From the NCBI GenBank assembly GCA_944380355.1, contig CALWHJ010000001.1, positions 62,001 to 126,000 of the forward strand: 64,000 bases of DNA. Reading direction: 5' to 3'. Under the pieces are notes generated by a model that ran no database searches, was not told the DNA's origin, and worked only from the letters and a program-made list of their open reading frames with translations. Position 1 is the first letter of the stretch, and each line of letters starts with the position of its first letter. The stretch is from an uncultured Christensenellaceae bacterium (GTDB lineage: Bacteria > Bacillota > Clostridia > Christensenellales > UBA3700). Made by a program: the position numbers and the translations under genes. Below, in pieces: positions 17,792-26,531 of the stretch.

Positions 17792-17816
17792 AATACCTAC
17801 TAATTTACTAGGTATT
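17792..17816. promoter_or_regulatory. Putative IscR operator
   Basis: Inverted repeat AATACCTA - 9 nt - TAGGTATT, located at the predicted iscR transcription start. The ATACC...GGTAT layout resembles Rrf2/IscR type 1 boxes. Confidence 0.75.
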
Positions 17817-17845
17817 ATTTTATACCATAGTTATTTGCTTGTCAA
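17817..17845 (-). promoter_or_regulatory. iscR operon promoter
   Basis: TTGACA (17845-17840), 17-nt spacer, TAAAAT (17822-17817) on the minus strand, immediately upstream of the operator. Confidence 0.8.
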
Positions 17846-17957
17846 TAGATTTTATACATATTTTAAAAGGATAAAAAAGTAAGTAAAAATATCGAATAGA
17901 TAAATAGCTGAAAATCAGTAAAAAGGCTGAATTATATACTTAAAACCGCCCTATAGG

Positions 17958-17977
17958 ACAGCAAAACGAATTGCTGT
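17958..17977 (-). terminator. Weak hairpin after the XRE gene
   Basis: ACAGCAA / TTGCTGT stem with 6-nt loop, 26 nt beyond the XRE stop. There is no real U-tract, so terminator function is doubtful. Confidence 0.3.
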
Positions 17978-18002
17978 ATTGACAGGACTTATTCCCTTCG
18001 TG

Positions 18003-18209
18003 TTAAATTTCTGAAAGCCCTAAAATATAGTCTGCGGAAACGTCGAAAATTTTGCAGAGTTTAATCAGGGATTCAACGTCGGGCAAAGCCTTATCAAGCT
18101 CCCATATAGATACGGTATCCTGAGAAGTTGACAGCATATCCGCTAGCTGTGTCTGCGTATATTTTGCATCTTTGCGCAATTGACGTATTTTATTTCCTAT
18201 GCTTTTCAT
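18003..18209 (-). CDS. Small XRE-family (Cro/C1-type) repressor
   Basis: 68 residues, essentially one HTH_3 domain: helices TQTQLADMLSTSQDTVSIWE at about 19-38 and the common ending SADYILGLSE. No metal or ligand domain. Upstream are two copies of a 17-bp palindrome (18220-18236 and 18249-18265), the likely binding sites, so it should control itself and the opposite promoter at 18243-18271. There is no Shine-Dalgarno before ATG 18209. Not linked to any phage genes or toxin gene here. Confidence 0.88.
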   Translation of the reverse strand: MKSIGNKIRQLRKDAKYTQTQLADMLSTSQDTVSIWELDKALPDVESLIKLCKIFDVSADYILGLSEI

Positions 18210-18219
18210 AATTGTATTT

Positions 18220-18236
18220 TACGAAAAATTTCCGTA
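18220..18236. promoter_or_regulatory. XRE operator 1
   Basis: TACGAAAAATTTCCGTA: palindrome around a central A with one mismatched pair, 11 nt before the XRE start codon. It would block the minus-strand promoter of the XRE gene. Confidence 0.7.
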
Positions 18237-18242
18237 TTTATG

Positions 18243-18271
18243 TTGACATACGAAAAATTTTCGTATATTAT
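18243..18271 (+). promoter_or_regulatory. Strong plus-strand promoter with embedded operator
   Basis: TTGACA (18243-18248), spacer of exactly 17 nt that is operator 2, TATTAT (18266-18271). A repressor bound to operator 2 would fully shut this promoter. Confidence 0.7.
18249..18265. promoter_or_regulatory. XRE operator 2
   Basis: TACGAAAAATTTTCGTA: perfect odd palindrome (19 bp with the flanking A/T), 29 bp centre-to-centre from operator 1. Confidence 0.75.
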
Positions 18272-18277
18272 GAATAT

Positions 18278-18606
18278 AGGATTTTTCTTTTGCAAAAACA
18301 TAACTACCCTATATTCGCAATATCTCTTTAAGGCAAAAAATGTTCGCTTAGCGCACTTTGCCTACGATATTTATAAGATTATTACTTTATAAGTAAACTG
18401 TAATTATATATACAAAAATACAATTAAAAAAATATAATTTATTTTAGGCTTTTAATGACTACACAATTCTTAAAGAATACAGACATAATTTTATAATTAT
18501 TGACACTCTCTAACCTATAAACTTGAAAAGAATCTGATATTTAATTCACGCTTTTCAGACGTCTTTTCAATCAAAAAGGACAAGCCTACCGACTTGTCCT
18601 TTTCTT
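18278..18606 (+). other. Gene-free region with possible XRE-controlled RNA
   Basis: Between the plus-strand promoter and the terminator at 18574-18606 I find no convincing protein gene: the only short frame starting near 18270 begins inside the -10 box. About 18331-18361 can fold as AGGCAAA / TTTGCCT around a CGC-TTA-GCG core. The rest is very AT-rich. A ~325-nt regulatory RNA is possible, but it is inference from the promoter and terminator only. Confidence 0.3.
18574..18606. terminator. Terminator of glyA (bidirectional)
   Basis: 11-bp stem AAAAGGACAAG / CTTGTCCTTTT, with T-runs on both strands. It ends glyA on the minus strand and any plus-strand transcript from 18278. Confidence 0.9.
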
Positions 18607-18622
18607 AGTTTACCGTTTTGCG

Positions 18623-19879
18623 TTATCTTATAATATCGTTGGCATAAAGAGGATACTTCTTGCAAAGCTCTGCAACTTTCTTGCTGCAACGCTCTACTGC
18701 TTCTTCTCTGTTGTCTACAAGGTCTGCAATACAATCTGCGATTACGAGCATATCTTCCTCTTTCATACCTCTAGAGGTAACTGCGGGGGTACCTATTCTG
18801 ACACCAGACGTAACGAAAGGCTTCTGAGTATCGAAAGGAATAGCGTTCTTATTTGCGGTAATATGCGCACTGTCGAGAAGTGCTTCAAGCTCCTTACCCG
18901 TCATACCCTTGGAAGTGAGGTCGATAAGCATAAGGTGATTGTCGGTACCGCCTGAAACAAGATTGATGCCCTTTTCGAGAAGTGCCTTAGCGAGTACCTG
19001 AGCATTCTTGACGATTTGCTGTTGGTAAGCCTTAAACTCAGGACTCATTGCTTCTTTGAGCGCAACAGCCTTTGCAGCGATTACGTGCATCAAAGGACCG
19101 CCCTGCGTGCCGGGGAAAATAGCCTTGTTAATCTTGGTAGCAATCTCTTCGTCGTTGGTGAGGATAAGTCCGCCTCTGGGTCCTCTCAAAGTCTTGTGCG
19201 TAGTCGTGGTAACTACGTGTGCGTAAGGCACGGGACTTTCGTGACAGCCTGCTGCTACAAGACCTGCGATATGCGCCATATCGACCATAAGATATGCACC
19301 TACGCTGTCAGCGATTTGTCTGAATCTCTTGAAGTCGAGAGCACGGGGATATGCGCTTGCGCCTGCAAGAATGAGTTTAGGCTTGCATTCCTTAGCAAGA
19401 GCCTCTACCTTGTCGTAGTCGAGAGTGCAAGTAGACTCCTCTACACCGTAAGGTACGATGTTGAAATATTTACCGGAAATGTTTACGGGAGAACCGTGAG
19501 AGAGGTGTCCGCCGTGAGCAAGACTCATACTGAGTACGGTATCGCCGGGTTGGAGCAAAGCGAAGAAAGTAGCGAGGTTTGCGTTTGCACCGCTGTGCGC
19601 CTGTACGTTGGCAAACTTTGCACCGAAGAGTTCGCACGCTCTTTCGATAGCGAGTTTCTCTACTATATCGACGTATTCGCAACCGCCGTAATATCTCTTT
19701 GCGGGATAGCCTTCAGCGTACTTGTTGGTAAGGTGAGAGCCTGCGGCAGCCATTACTGCGGGGCTGACGATGTTTTCGCTTGCGATAAGCTCGATATTAC
19801 CCTGCTGACGCGCAAGTTCCTGTTCGAGTGCCTGACACACTTCGGGGTCGGTATCGTTGATAACCTTAAAATCTATCAT
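18623..19879 (-). CDS. glyA: Serine hydroxymethyltransferase
   Basis: 418 residues from ATG 19879, chosen because AGGAG lies 7 nt upstream; the longer frame to 19948 runs through the promoter. PLP-lysine motif [14 protein letters not shown] near 220-233; the N-terminal motif [12 protein letters not shown] is typical. It interconverts serine and glycine while charging tetrahydrofolate, the main one-carbon source. Single-gene unit. Confidence 0.97.
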   Translation of the reverse strand: MIDFKVINDTDPEVCQALEQELARQQGNIELIASENIVSPAVMAAAGSHLTNKYAEGYPAKRYYGGCEYVDIVEKLAIERACELFGAKFANVQAHSGANANLATFFALLQPGDTVLSMSLAHGGHLSHGSPVNISGKYFNIVPYGVEESTCTLDYDKVEALAKECKPKLILAGASAYPRALDFKRFRQIADSVGAYLMVDMAHIAGLVAAGCHESPVPYAHVVTTTTHKTLRGPRGGLILTNDEEIATKINKAIFPGTQGGPLMHVIAAKAVALKEAMSPEFKAYQQQIVKNAQVLAKALLEKGINLVSGGTDNHLMLIDLTSKGMTGKELEALLDSAHITANKNAIPFDTQKPFVTSGVRIGTPAVTSRGMKEEDMLVIADCIADLVDNREEAVERCSKKVAELCKKYPLYANDIIR

Positions 19880-19916
19880 ATGTATCTCCTGTAATGTTGA
19901 TATGTTAACCTCTATA

Positions 19917-19945
19917 ATTTTAGCATAGCAAAGCTGTTTTATCAA
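19917..19945 (-). promoter_or_regulatory. glyA promoter
   Basis: TTGATA (19945-19940), 17-nt spacer, TAAAAT (19922-19917). The leader is about 30 nt, too short for a glycine riboswitch. Confidence 0.7.
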
Positions 19946-19998
19946 CAAATTTTATTATATATTAATATTTTAATTATTAATCAATATTATTGCTAATA

Positions 19999-20667
19999 TT
20001 ATTGCGAAAGCAGTCTGTCGATTACAAAGCCCGCTGTTTTTATACCGCACTCAGCGACAACGTAGCTTACACTGCCTACACCTTGCGAGACGCTCAATAC
20101 AGGCTCTTTTGTATAGCACACGTCGAGTTTTGTTATGCCCTTTTCCCTGAGAGTTTTTCTCAGTTTCTTTGCCAGCGCATCGTAACTCGTCTTGTATATA
20201 TCCGTAATCTCGAAAGTACAAGGCTTGATTCTGTTGCCCGCGCCCATCGCACTTACGATATTAAGACCTTTTTCCTTGGCAAGACAAATAAGCGCAACTT
20301 TTTCCTCGAAACTGTCTATTGCGTCTACAACGTAGTCCCAACCGCCGTCCAGCACCGCGGCGCTGTCCGCATTGAAACGGGAGTTGATTGCTACTACTTC
20401 GCAATCGGGATTTATGTCGAGAATACGCGCCTTCATAACGTCCGTCTTACACTCGCCTATGTTGGAATTGAGAGCTATAATCTGACGGTTGATATTGCTT
20501 ATATCTACCACGTCAAAATCCATTATGCCTACTCTTCCTATGCCGCACCTCGCCAGCATCTCCGCGACGTATCCTCCTACGCCGCCTATGCCGACGATAA
20601 GCACGCTTTTTCCGACGAGTTTTTCAAGTCCGTCTTGTCCTATCAGTCTCGTAATTCTCGACCACAT
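19999..20667 (-). CDS. tcdA: tRNA t6A37 cyclase TcdA (ThiF/E1-like)
   Basis: 222 residues. ATP-binding GIGGVGGYVAE near 27-37, the NRQ motif (SNINRQI), and DAIDSFEEKVAL in the place of the E1-like adenylation core. TcdA (CsdL) adenylates t6A37 in tRNA to form the cyclic hydantoin/ct6A. The family is ThiF/MoeB-like, but the absence of CxxC zinc pairs and of sulfur-carrier genes favours TcdA. It starts 1 nt after the aspS stop and closes a hisS-aspS-tcdA unit. Confidence 0.9.
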   Translation of the reverse strand: MWSRITRLIGQDGLEKLVGKSVLIVGIGGVGGYVAEMLARCGIGRVGIMDFDVVDISNINRQIIALNSNIGECKTDVMKARILDINPDCEVVAINSRFNADSAAVLDGGWDYVVDAIDSFEEKVALICLAKEKGLNIVSAMGAGNRIKPCTFEITDIYKTSYDALAKKLRKTLREKGITKLDVCYTKEPVLSVSQGVGSVSYVVAECGIKTAGFVIDRLLSQ

Positions 20668-20668
20668 A

Positions 20669-22459
20669 TTATTCCTTTATATCGAATTTGATAGCAAGCT
20701 CTTTAAGCTGTTTGTCCTCTACCTGAGCGGGTGCGCCCGTCATAAGACAGGAAGCGTTTTGCACCTTGGGGAAAGCTATTACGTCCTTTATGTTGTCCGT
20801 ACCCGTAACAAGCATAGTCAGTCTGTCAAGACCGAATGCAAGACCGCCGTGAGGGGGTGCGCCGTATTTGAATGCGTCAACGAAGAAACCGAATCTTTCC
20901 TCTATATCCTTTTGAGAGAAGCCCAAAAGTCCGAATATCTTCTCCTGCATGTGCCAGTCGTGTATTCTTATGCTTCCGCCGCCGGCTTCTTGTCCGTTGA
21001 TGACCATATCGTAAGCGTTGCTTCTTACTTTCAGAGGGTCGGTATCGAGAAGAGGTATGTCTTCGACGATTGCACTCGTGAAAGGATGGTGTACGGCAAC
21101 GTATCTCTTTTCTTCCTCGTCATACTCGAGAAGAGGGAAATCAACTACCCACAAGAAGTCGAATTTACTCTTGTCATAGAGGTTGTATTTGTCTGCAAGA
21201 TAGCATCTCAATGCACCCAAACTGTCGTATACGACCTTGTTCTTGTCTGCGACGAAAAATACTATATCGCCCTTTTCGGCATTCATCTCTTTGATTACGG
21301 CTTGTTTTTCCTTTTCGCTCAGGAATTTGAATACCGACGAGGTGACCGAGCCGTCCTCTCTGAACATAGCGTAGGCAAGACCCTTTGCACCGTAACTCTT
21401 GACGAATTCTCCGCAAGCGTCTACTTCCTTTCTCGTCATCTTGTCGCAAAGACCTTTGCCGTTGATTGCTCTGACGCTGCCGCCGCCTGAGATTGCACCC
21501 GCGAATACCGAGAAAGCACAGTCCTTGAGAATAGCCGACAAATCGTGAAGCTGCAAGTCAAAACGCGTATCGGGCTTATCGCTACCCCATTTGTTCATAG
21601 CTTCCGAATAAGGTATGCGTCTAAACTTTTCTTCAAGCTCCATTCCCAGACTCTCTTTGAAAACTTCCTTGATAAGTCCCTCTGCGATTTCCATAACCTG
21701 CTCGTTGTCCTCAACGTAGCTCATTTCCATATCTATCTGCGAAAATTCGGGCTGACGGTTGGCTCTTAAGTCCTCGTCGCGGAAACATCTCGCTACCTGA
21801 TAGTATCTGTCCATACCCGCAATCATCAAAAGCTGTTTGTAAAGCTGAGGTGACTGAGGCAATGCGTAGAATTCGCCGTTATGTACTCTCGAAGGTACAA
21901 GATAGTCGCGCGCGCCCTCAGGAGTAGACTTGCCTAGAAAAGGCGTCTCTATCTCCAAAAATCCGTTGTCAGCGAGATAGTTTCTAACTACTCTCGTGAT
22001 TTTGTCTCTCATGATAAGTTTTTGCTGAAGATAACTTCTTCTTAAATCGAGGTATCTGTATTTGAGTCTTAACTGCTCGCCTACTTTCATATCCTCGGTG
22101 ATTACGAAAGGCGTAACTTCTGCCTCGGAAAGTATCTTCAAATCGCTCGCGAGTATCTCTATCTCGCCCGTAGGCATATTCTTGTTTATATTGCTGCCGC
22201 GGCTTCTCACTACGCCCGTAACGGCTATTACGTACTCGTTACGCACGGTGTCCGCCTTGTCGAATACTGCCTTGTCTACTTGGTCGTCGAATGCTATCTG
22301 CACTACGCCCGCGATGTCTCTAAGGTCGATGAAAAGGAGGTTGCCGAGATTGCGGTATTTAGCTACGAAACCCATTACGGTAACCGTCTTGCCTATATCG
22401 CTCGCTCTCAATTCTCCGCATTTGCAAGTTCTCTTTGCGCCATTAAGATAATCTACCAT
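20669..22459 (-). CDS. aspS: Aspartyl-tRNA synthetase
   Basis: 596 residues, bacterial-type AspRS with the GAD insertion. N-terminal OB-fold anticodon domain (about 1-110, [23 protein letters not shown]), class II motif 2 ([18 protein letters not shown] near 217-234), and motif 3 GLAFGLDRL near 540. Charges tRNA-Asp, possibly tRNA-Asn too. GAGGT precedes ATG 22459. Downstream of hisS, the common Firmicutes pairing. Confidence 0.97.
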   Translation of the reverse strand: MVDYLNGAKRTCKCGELRASDIGKTVTVMGFVAKYRNLGNLLFIDLRDIAGVVQIAFDDQVDKAVFDKADTVRNEYVIAVTGVVRSRGSNINKNMPTGEIEILASDLKILSEAEVTPFVITEDMKVGEQLRLKYRYLDLRRSYLQQKLIMRDKITRVVRNYLADNGFLEIETPFLGKSTPEGARDYLVPSRVHNGEFYALPQSPQLYKQLLMIAGMDRYYQVARCFRDEDLRANRQPEFSQIDMEMSYVEDNEQVMEIAEGLIKEVFKESLGMELEEKFRRIPYSEAMNKWGSDKPDTRFDLQLHDLSAILKDCAFSVFAGAISGGGSVRAINGKGLCDKMTRKEVDACGEFVKSYGAKGLAYAMFREDGSVTSSVFKFLSEKEKQAVIKEMNAEKGDIVFFVADKNKVVYDSLGALRCYLADKYNLYDKSKFDFLWVVDFPLLEYDEEEKRYVAVHHPFTSAIVEDIPLLDTDPLKVRSNAYDMVINGQEAGGGSIRIHDWHMQEKIFGLLGFSQKDIEERFGFFVDAFKYGAPPHGGLAFGLDRLTMLVTGTDNIKDVIAFPKVQNASCLMTGAPAQVEDKQLKELAIKFDIKE

Positions 22460-22528
22460 ATTTACCTCTTTCCGTAATTTATGTACGGATAAAATTATTA
22501 CTGTTTTAAATATTTATTTTATTTGCGT

Positions 22529-22551
22529 GCGCTTTCGCGCGACGCGTCTTA
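22529..22551 (-). other. GC-rich hairpin between hisS and aspS
   Basis: On the minus strand GCGT-C-GCGC-GAAA-GCGC-ACGC forms a compact stem with a GNRA loop in an AT-rich spacer. There is no U-tract, so it is more likely an RNA processing or stability signal than a terminator. Confidence 0.45.
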
Positions 22552-22584
22552 TATTATCAATTATCGGTATTGCAAATATAGGTA

Positions 22585-23847
22585 TTACAAACCGTACTTG
22601 TCCGAAAAATATTTTTCAAGTTCGCTCAAAGCTACTTCCACCTGTTCGCCGCTCTGCATATCCTTGACAGACGCGGTACCTTTTGCTATTTCGTCCTCAC
22701 CGAGAATTACGAGATACTTGACGCCCGTCTTGTTGGCGTACTTGAGCTGAGGCTTGAAACCTCTGTCCATAATATCGTAATCCACGCTCAAACCCTTGAC
22801 TCTCAACTTAAGAGCAAGCGCGGGAGTAATATCTCTCGCCTTGTCGCATACGGGAGCAAAGTATACGTCGGGAACGTATTTTTCGCCTACGCTAAGTCCC
22901 AGACTTTCCAGCACGAGCAAGAGTCTCTCAATGCCCATACCGAAGCCGACCGCGGGACAGGGCTTGCCGCCGACCTGCTCGACGAGGTTATTGTATCTGC
23001 CGCCCGCGCACACAGTACCTTGCGCGCCTATGTTGGAGGAGATAAACTCGAATACCGTACGCGTATAGTAATCTAAGCCTCTGACTATGCGGGGATTTAC
23101 CACATAGTTTACGCCGAGCGCGTCAAGCTGACGGCATACGCTTTCGTGGTGCGCTCTGCAATCGTCGCACAGATAATCTATTACGCTGGGAGCGTCCTTT
23201 GTAATAGCCTTGCACCCTTCTTCCTTGCAGTCGAGTATTCTCAAAGGATTCTTGTCAAATCTCTCTCTGCACGTAGGACACATATCGTCAAGACGCGCGC
23301 CGAGATAACTCTTGAGCGCGGCATTGTACTTCTTGCGACATTCGGGACAGCCGATAGAATTGATATTGAGTACGAGATTGCCTACTCCGAATTTATCGAA
23401 AATAGTCTTGGCCAGCATCATTACCTCTACGTCCGCCGCGGGAGAAAACGCGCCGTAATACTCTATGCCGAATTGGTGATGCTCTCTGAGTCTGCCCGCC
23501 TGAGGTTTTTCATAACGGAAAACAGGCGTTATATAATACATTTTCGTAGGCTGAGCGTTGCCGTAGAGAGAGTTTTCGATAAAAGCTCTCGCTACTCCCG
23601 CCGTACCTTCGGGCTTCAAGGTAATACTTCTTCCGCCCTTGTCCTCGAAGGTATACATTTCCTTGTTGACTATATCCGTGGTATCGCCCACGCCTCTCAA
23701 AAACAGTTCGGTGTGTTCAAAAGACGGCGTGCGGATTTCGTTGACGCAAAAAGCGCGCGCGACTTCTCTCACGGTTTTTTCTACGTAATGCCACTTGTAA
23801 CTCTCTTCGGGCAAAACGTCCTTTGTACCTTTAGGTATGTTTATCAT
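22585..23847 (-). CDS. hisS: Histidyl-tRNA synthetase
   Basis: 420 residues. Class II core with FRYEKPQAGRLREHHQFG (motif 2, about 111-128), the histidine-specific GLDYYTRTVFE near 260, and the C-terminal anticodon-binding domain. A Cys-rich insert (CPECRKK ... CPTCRERFDKNPLRILDCKEEGCK) is typical of bacterial HisRS. AAGGAG precedes ATG 23847. It heads the hisS-aspS-tcdA group. Confidence 0.97.
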   Translation of the reverse strand: MINIPKGTKDVLPEESYKWHYVEKTVREVARAFCVNEIRTPSFEHTELFLRGVGDTTDIVNKEMYTFEDKGGRSITLKPEGTAGVARAFIENSLYGNAQPTKMYYITPVFRYEKPQAGRLREHHQFGIEYYGAFSPAADVEVMMLAKTIFDKFGVGNLVLNINSIGCPECRKKYNAALKSYLGARLDDMCPTCRERFDKNPLRILDCKEEGCKAITKDAPSVIDYLCDDCRAHHESVCRQLDALGVNYVVNPRIVRGLDYYTRTVFEFISSNIGAQGTVCAGGRYNNLVEQVGGKPCPAVGFGMGIERLLLVLESLGLSVGEKYVPDVYFAPVCDKARDITPALALKLRVKGLSVDYDIMDRGFKPQLKYANKTGVKYLVILGEDEIAKGTASVKDMQSGEQVEVALSELEKYFSDKYGL

Positions 23848-23892
23848 TGTTTTCTCCTTGATATATGTTGCTTACCGCAAATGCGGTAAAGA

Positions 23893-24648
23893 TTATTGCA
23901 AACCTCTCGATTTCAACCATTCGTAGCTTGTCTTCAAACACTCGAATGGATTTTTTCCGTAACAGTAATCCTGTTCGACAAGCAAATATTCGCTGTCCGC
24001 TTTTTGCGCACTCGACAGAATTCTGTCAAAATCCATATTACCTTTTCCTACCGGTGCCATTTTACGGAAAAATAGTTTTTTTGCCATATCTTTGAGATGC
24101 AGACAAGGCACTCTGCCTTTCAGTCTTTCAATCCACTCGCAGGCATCGTATCCCGCATAATTTATCCAGTAAGTATCGAGCGTAAAGCCCATTTCGTCAT
24201 CGGCAAATTCCTCAGCAAGTCTTTCGATATAAAGCTTACCTTCGTGCTTTTTGAATTCTTTGCCGTGGTTGTGATAGCAAAACAGCTTGCCTGCGTTTTT
24301 TATCTTCTTAGAAGCGTCCTTATAATTTCTGACAAAATTCTCCAGACTGTTTTCGTTTACACCGCCCGGCATACTGCCTATGCCTATATACTTACAGCCG
24401 AATAAGTCGTGTTCGGCAATGACCGATTGGGTATCGTCGGCAATACGCTTGCCGTCATAATGAGTAAGCGCGCACGTGAGAGAATTGGCTTTAAGTTGTC
24501 CGTCAAGCCATTCGGGGGCATACTTGCAAGTTCCCGATACCTGCACGGTCGTATAACCGATATCGGCTACTCTTTTCAACGTTTCTGCAAAACCGTCAAG
24601 CGTCTTGCAGTATTCTCTCAACGTGTACAGCTGTGCTCCGATTTTCAT
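23893..24648 (-). CDS. Sugar-phosphate isomerase/epimerase family protein (AP endonuclease 2-like TIM barrel)
   Basis: 251 residues of the xylose-isomerase-like TIM barrel. Typical segments are GAQLYTLREYCKT at the start, CYHNHGKEF near 131-139, a metal-binding FTLDTYWINYAG region, and LLVEQDYCYG near the end, supplying the His/Glu/Asp metal ligands. The substrate cannot be told; no sugar or inositol genes are adjacent. It sits between hslU and hisS. ATG 24648 has only a weak ribosome site. Confidence 0.83.
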   Translation of the reverse strand: MKIGAQLYTLREYCKTLDGFAETLKRVADIGYTTVQVSGTCKYAPEWLDGQLKANSLTCALTHYDGKRIADDTQSVIAEHDLFGCKYIGIGSMPGGVNENSLENFVRNYKDASKKIKNAGKLFCYHNHGKEFKKHEGKLYIERLAEEFADDEMGFTLDTYWINYAGYDACEWIERLKGRVPCLHLKDMAKKLFFRKMAPVGKGNMDFDRILSSAQKADSEYLLVEQDYCYGKNPFECLKTSYEWLKSRGLQ

Positions 24649-24671
24649 ATTAACTCACGTATAAGCGGTAA

Positions 24672-25994
24672 TCAAAGTATATATTTGTTGAGATTCATTT
24701 TCTTTATTACGCTGTCGAAGTGTTTGTCCACAAACTTTTTGTCGATTACCACGTCCACGGCCTCGCTGGTATTTCCCGCGTCAAACGATATCTGCTCGAG
24801 CAGGCTTTCCATCATAGTGTGAAGTCTTCTCGCGCCTATATCTTCGTTGTTCTCGTTTTCTACCGCGCAAATTTTAGCAATCTGCTTTATCGCTTCATCG
24901 GTGAATTTAAGATTTACTTTGTCCACTCCCAAAAGCGCGGTGTACTGCATAAGAATTGCGTTGTCGGGCTTGGTAAGGATTTCTTCAAAATCCTTTTCGC
25001 TCAGACTGTCAAGCTTTACGCTTATAGGGAAACGTCCTTGAAGCTCGGGAATAAGGTCGCTTACGCTCGAGATATGGAACGCGCCCGCCGCGATAAAGAG
25101 AATGTGGTCGGTGTTGATTTGTCCGTACTTGGTATTGACGGTACAGCCCTCTACGATAGGCAAAATATCTCTCTGTACGCCCTCTCTCGAAACGTCGTGT
25201 CCCTGAGTGCCGTTGCCCTTATTGGCAATCTTGTCGATTTCGTCGATGAATATTATACCCTCGTTTTCAGCTCTCGAGATAGCCTCTTGATTTACGTTGT
25301 CGGGGTCAATGAGTTTTTCTTCTTCCATTTCGAGAAGATATTTCGTTGCCTCTTTGACGGTCAGTGTCTTTTGCTTTACCTTACCGTTGTTGCCGCCTAC
25401 CATCGAGCCGAAAATCTCGTTGATATTGATTTCCATATTGCCCTGTCCGATAGTCTGCTGCTTAGGCTTTACGGGCAATGCTATGTCGATAACCAAATCG
25501 TCGAGTTTGCCTTCTCTGAGTTCCTGAAGAATATATCCTCTCATCTGTCCGTCGGACATATCGGGATAAGCTTCTTTTCTCTTCTTAGCGATAGCGGGTA
25601 TGAGCTTTTCCTCTACCATTTCGCGTGCACGCAACTCGACTTCCTGCGACTTCTCCTCCTTGACCATTCTTATAGAAGCCTCTACAAGGTCTCTTACCAT
25701 AGACTCAACGTCTCTTCCTACATAACCTACTTCCGTAAATTTCGTAGCTTCTACTTTGACGAAAGGAGCCTTTACGAGTTTTGCAAGACGTCTTGCGATT
25801 TCCGTTTTACCTACGCCCGTAGGTCCTTGCATAATAATGTTCTTGGGAGTAATTTCCTCTCTGAGTGCCTGAGGAAGTTTGCTTCTTCTGTATCTGTTGC
25901 GAAGAGCGACCGCAACCGCTCTTTTCGCGCTGTGCTGACCGATAATGTATCTGTTAAGTTCCTGTACGATTTGTGCGGGAGTAAAATTGTTCAT
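24672..25994 (-). CDS. hslU: HslU/ClpY ATPase of the HslUV protease
   Basis: 440 residues. N-domain, Walker A GPTGVGKTE near 55-63, the VGYVGRD pore loop near 88-94, the I-domain (about 110-230), Walker B EGIIFIDEIDKIA near 245, and a C-terminal tail ending NKYIL that would insert into HslV. Unfolds substrates for HslV. GAGGAGG sits in the end of hslV; the genes are 1 nt apart. Confidence 0.97.
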   Translation of the reverse strand: MNNFTPAQIVQELNRYIIGQHSAKRAVAVALRNRYRRSKLPQALREEITPKNIIMQGPTGVGKTEIARRLAKLVKAPFVKVEATKFTEVGYVGRDVESMVRDLVEASIRMVKEEKSQEVELRAREMVEEKLIPAIAKKRKEAYPDMSDGQMRGYILQELREGKLDDLVIDIALPVKPKQQTIGQGNMEININEIFGSMVGGNNGKVKQKTLTVKEATKYLLEMEEEKLIDPDNVNQEAISRAENEGIIFIDEIDKIANKGNGTQGHDVSREGVQRDILPIVEGCTVNTKYGQINTDHILFIAAGAFHISSVSDLIPELQGRFPISVKLDSLSEKDFEEILTKPDNAILMQYTALLGVDKVNLKFTDEAIKQIAKICAVENENNEDIGARRLHTMMESLLEQISFDAGNTSEAVDVVIDKKFVDKHFDSVIKKMNLNKYIL

Positions 25995-25995
25995 A

Positions 25996-26529
25996 TCACA
26001 CCTCCTCTACGATAATGTTGTTGTTGGTGAATACGCAAAGTTCGCTTGCGATTTCAAGAGCCTTGCGCGCAATTTCGTTTGCCTCGAGAGTAGTTTCTTT
26101 AAGCATAGCTCTAGCCGCTGCAAGTGCGTAATTGCCGCCCGAACCGATAGCGCAACAATCACCGTCGGGGTCGATTACTTCACCGCTTCCCGATACGATG
26201 AGAAGATTGTTTTTGTCCGCAACAATCATCATAGCTTCCAGCTTTCTGGGAAGCTTGTCGTCCCTCCAGAGTTCTGCGAGTTCGACCGCGCTTCTCATAA
26301 GATTTCCGCTGTATTTCTGCAACATTTTTTCAAATTTTTCGCTCAGGGATATTGCGTCGGAAACGCTGCCCGCAAAACCGATAACTACCTTATCGTCGTA
26401 AATTCTCTTTACCTTTTTTGCAGTACCTTTGAGTATGACGCTCTGTCCCATAGTAATCTGTCCGTCACCGGCAACAGCTATTTTTCCGTTGCGTCTGACG
26501 GCGCATATAGTAGTACCCATCATTTCCAT
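25996..26529 (-). CDS. hslV: HslV/ClpQ peptidase
   Basis: 177 residues, N-terminal nucleophile peptidase. Catalytic region [19 protein letters not shown]; the nucleophile Thr is residue 6 or 7, so a short MEMMG extension must be removed, as with the extended ClpQ of Bacillus. ATG 26529 has AAGGAG 8 nt upstream; an inner ATG (26520) would leave MGTT. Forms the protease core with HslU. Starts 2 nt after the trmFO stop; the xerC/codV gene usually between these two in Bacillus is absent. Confidence 0.96.
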   Translation of the reverse strand: MEMMGTTICAVRRNGKIAVAGDGQITMGQSVILKGTAKKVKRIYDDKVVIGFAGSVSDAISLSEKFEKMLQKYSGNLMRSAVELAELWRDDKLPRKLEAMMIVADKNNLLIVSGSGEVIDPDGDCCAIGSGGNYALAAARAMLKETTLEANEIARKALEIASELCVFTNNNIIVEEV

Positions 26530-26531
26530 AA

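Noticed and set aside
18270-18392. Forty-codon plus-strand frame after the XRE operators
   Set aside because: Its ATG overlaps the -10 box of the promoter and has no ribosome site.
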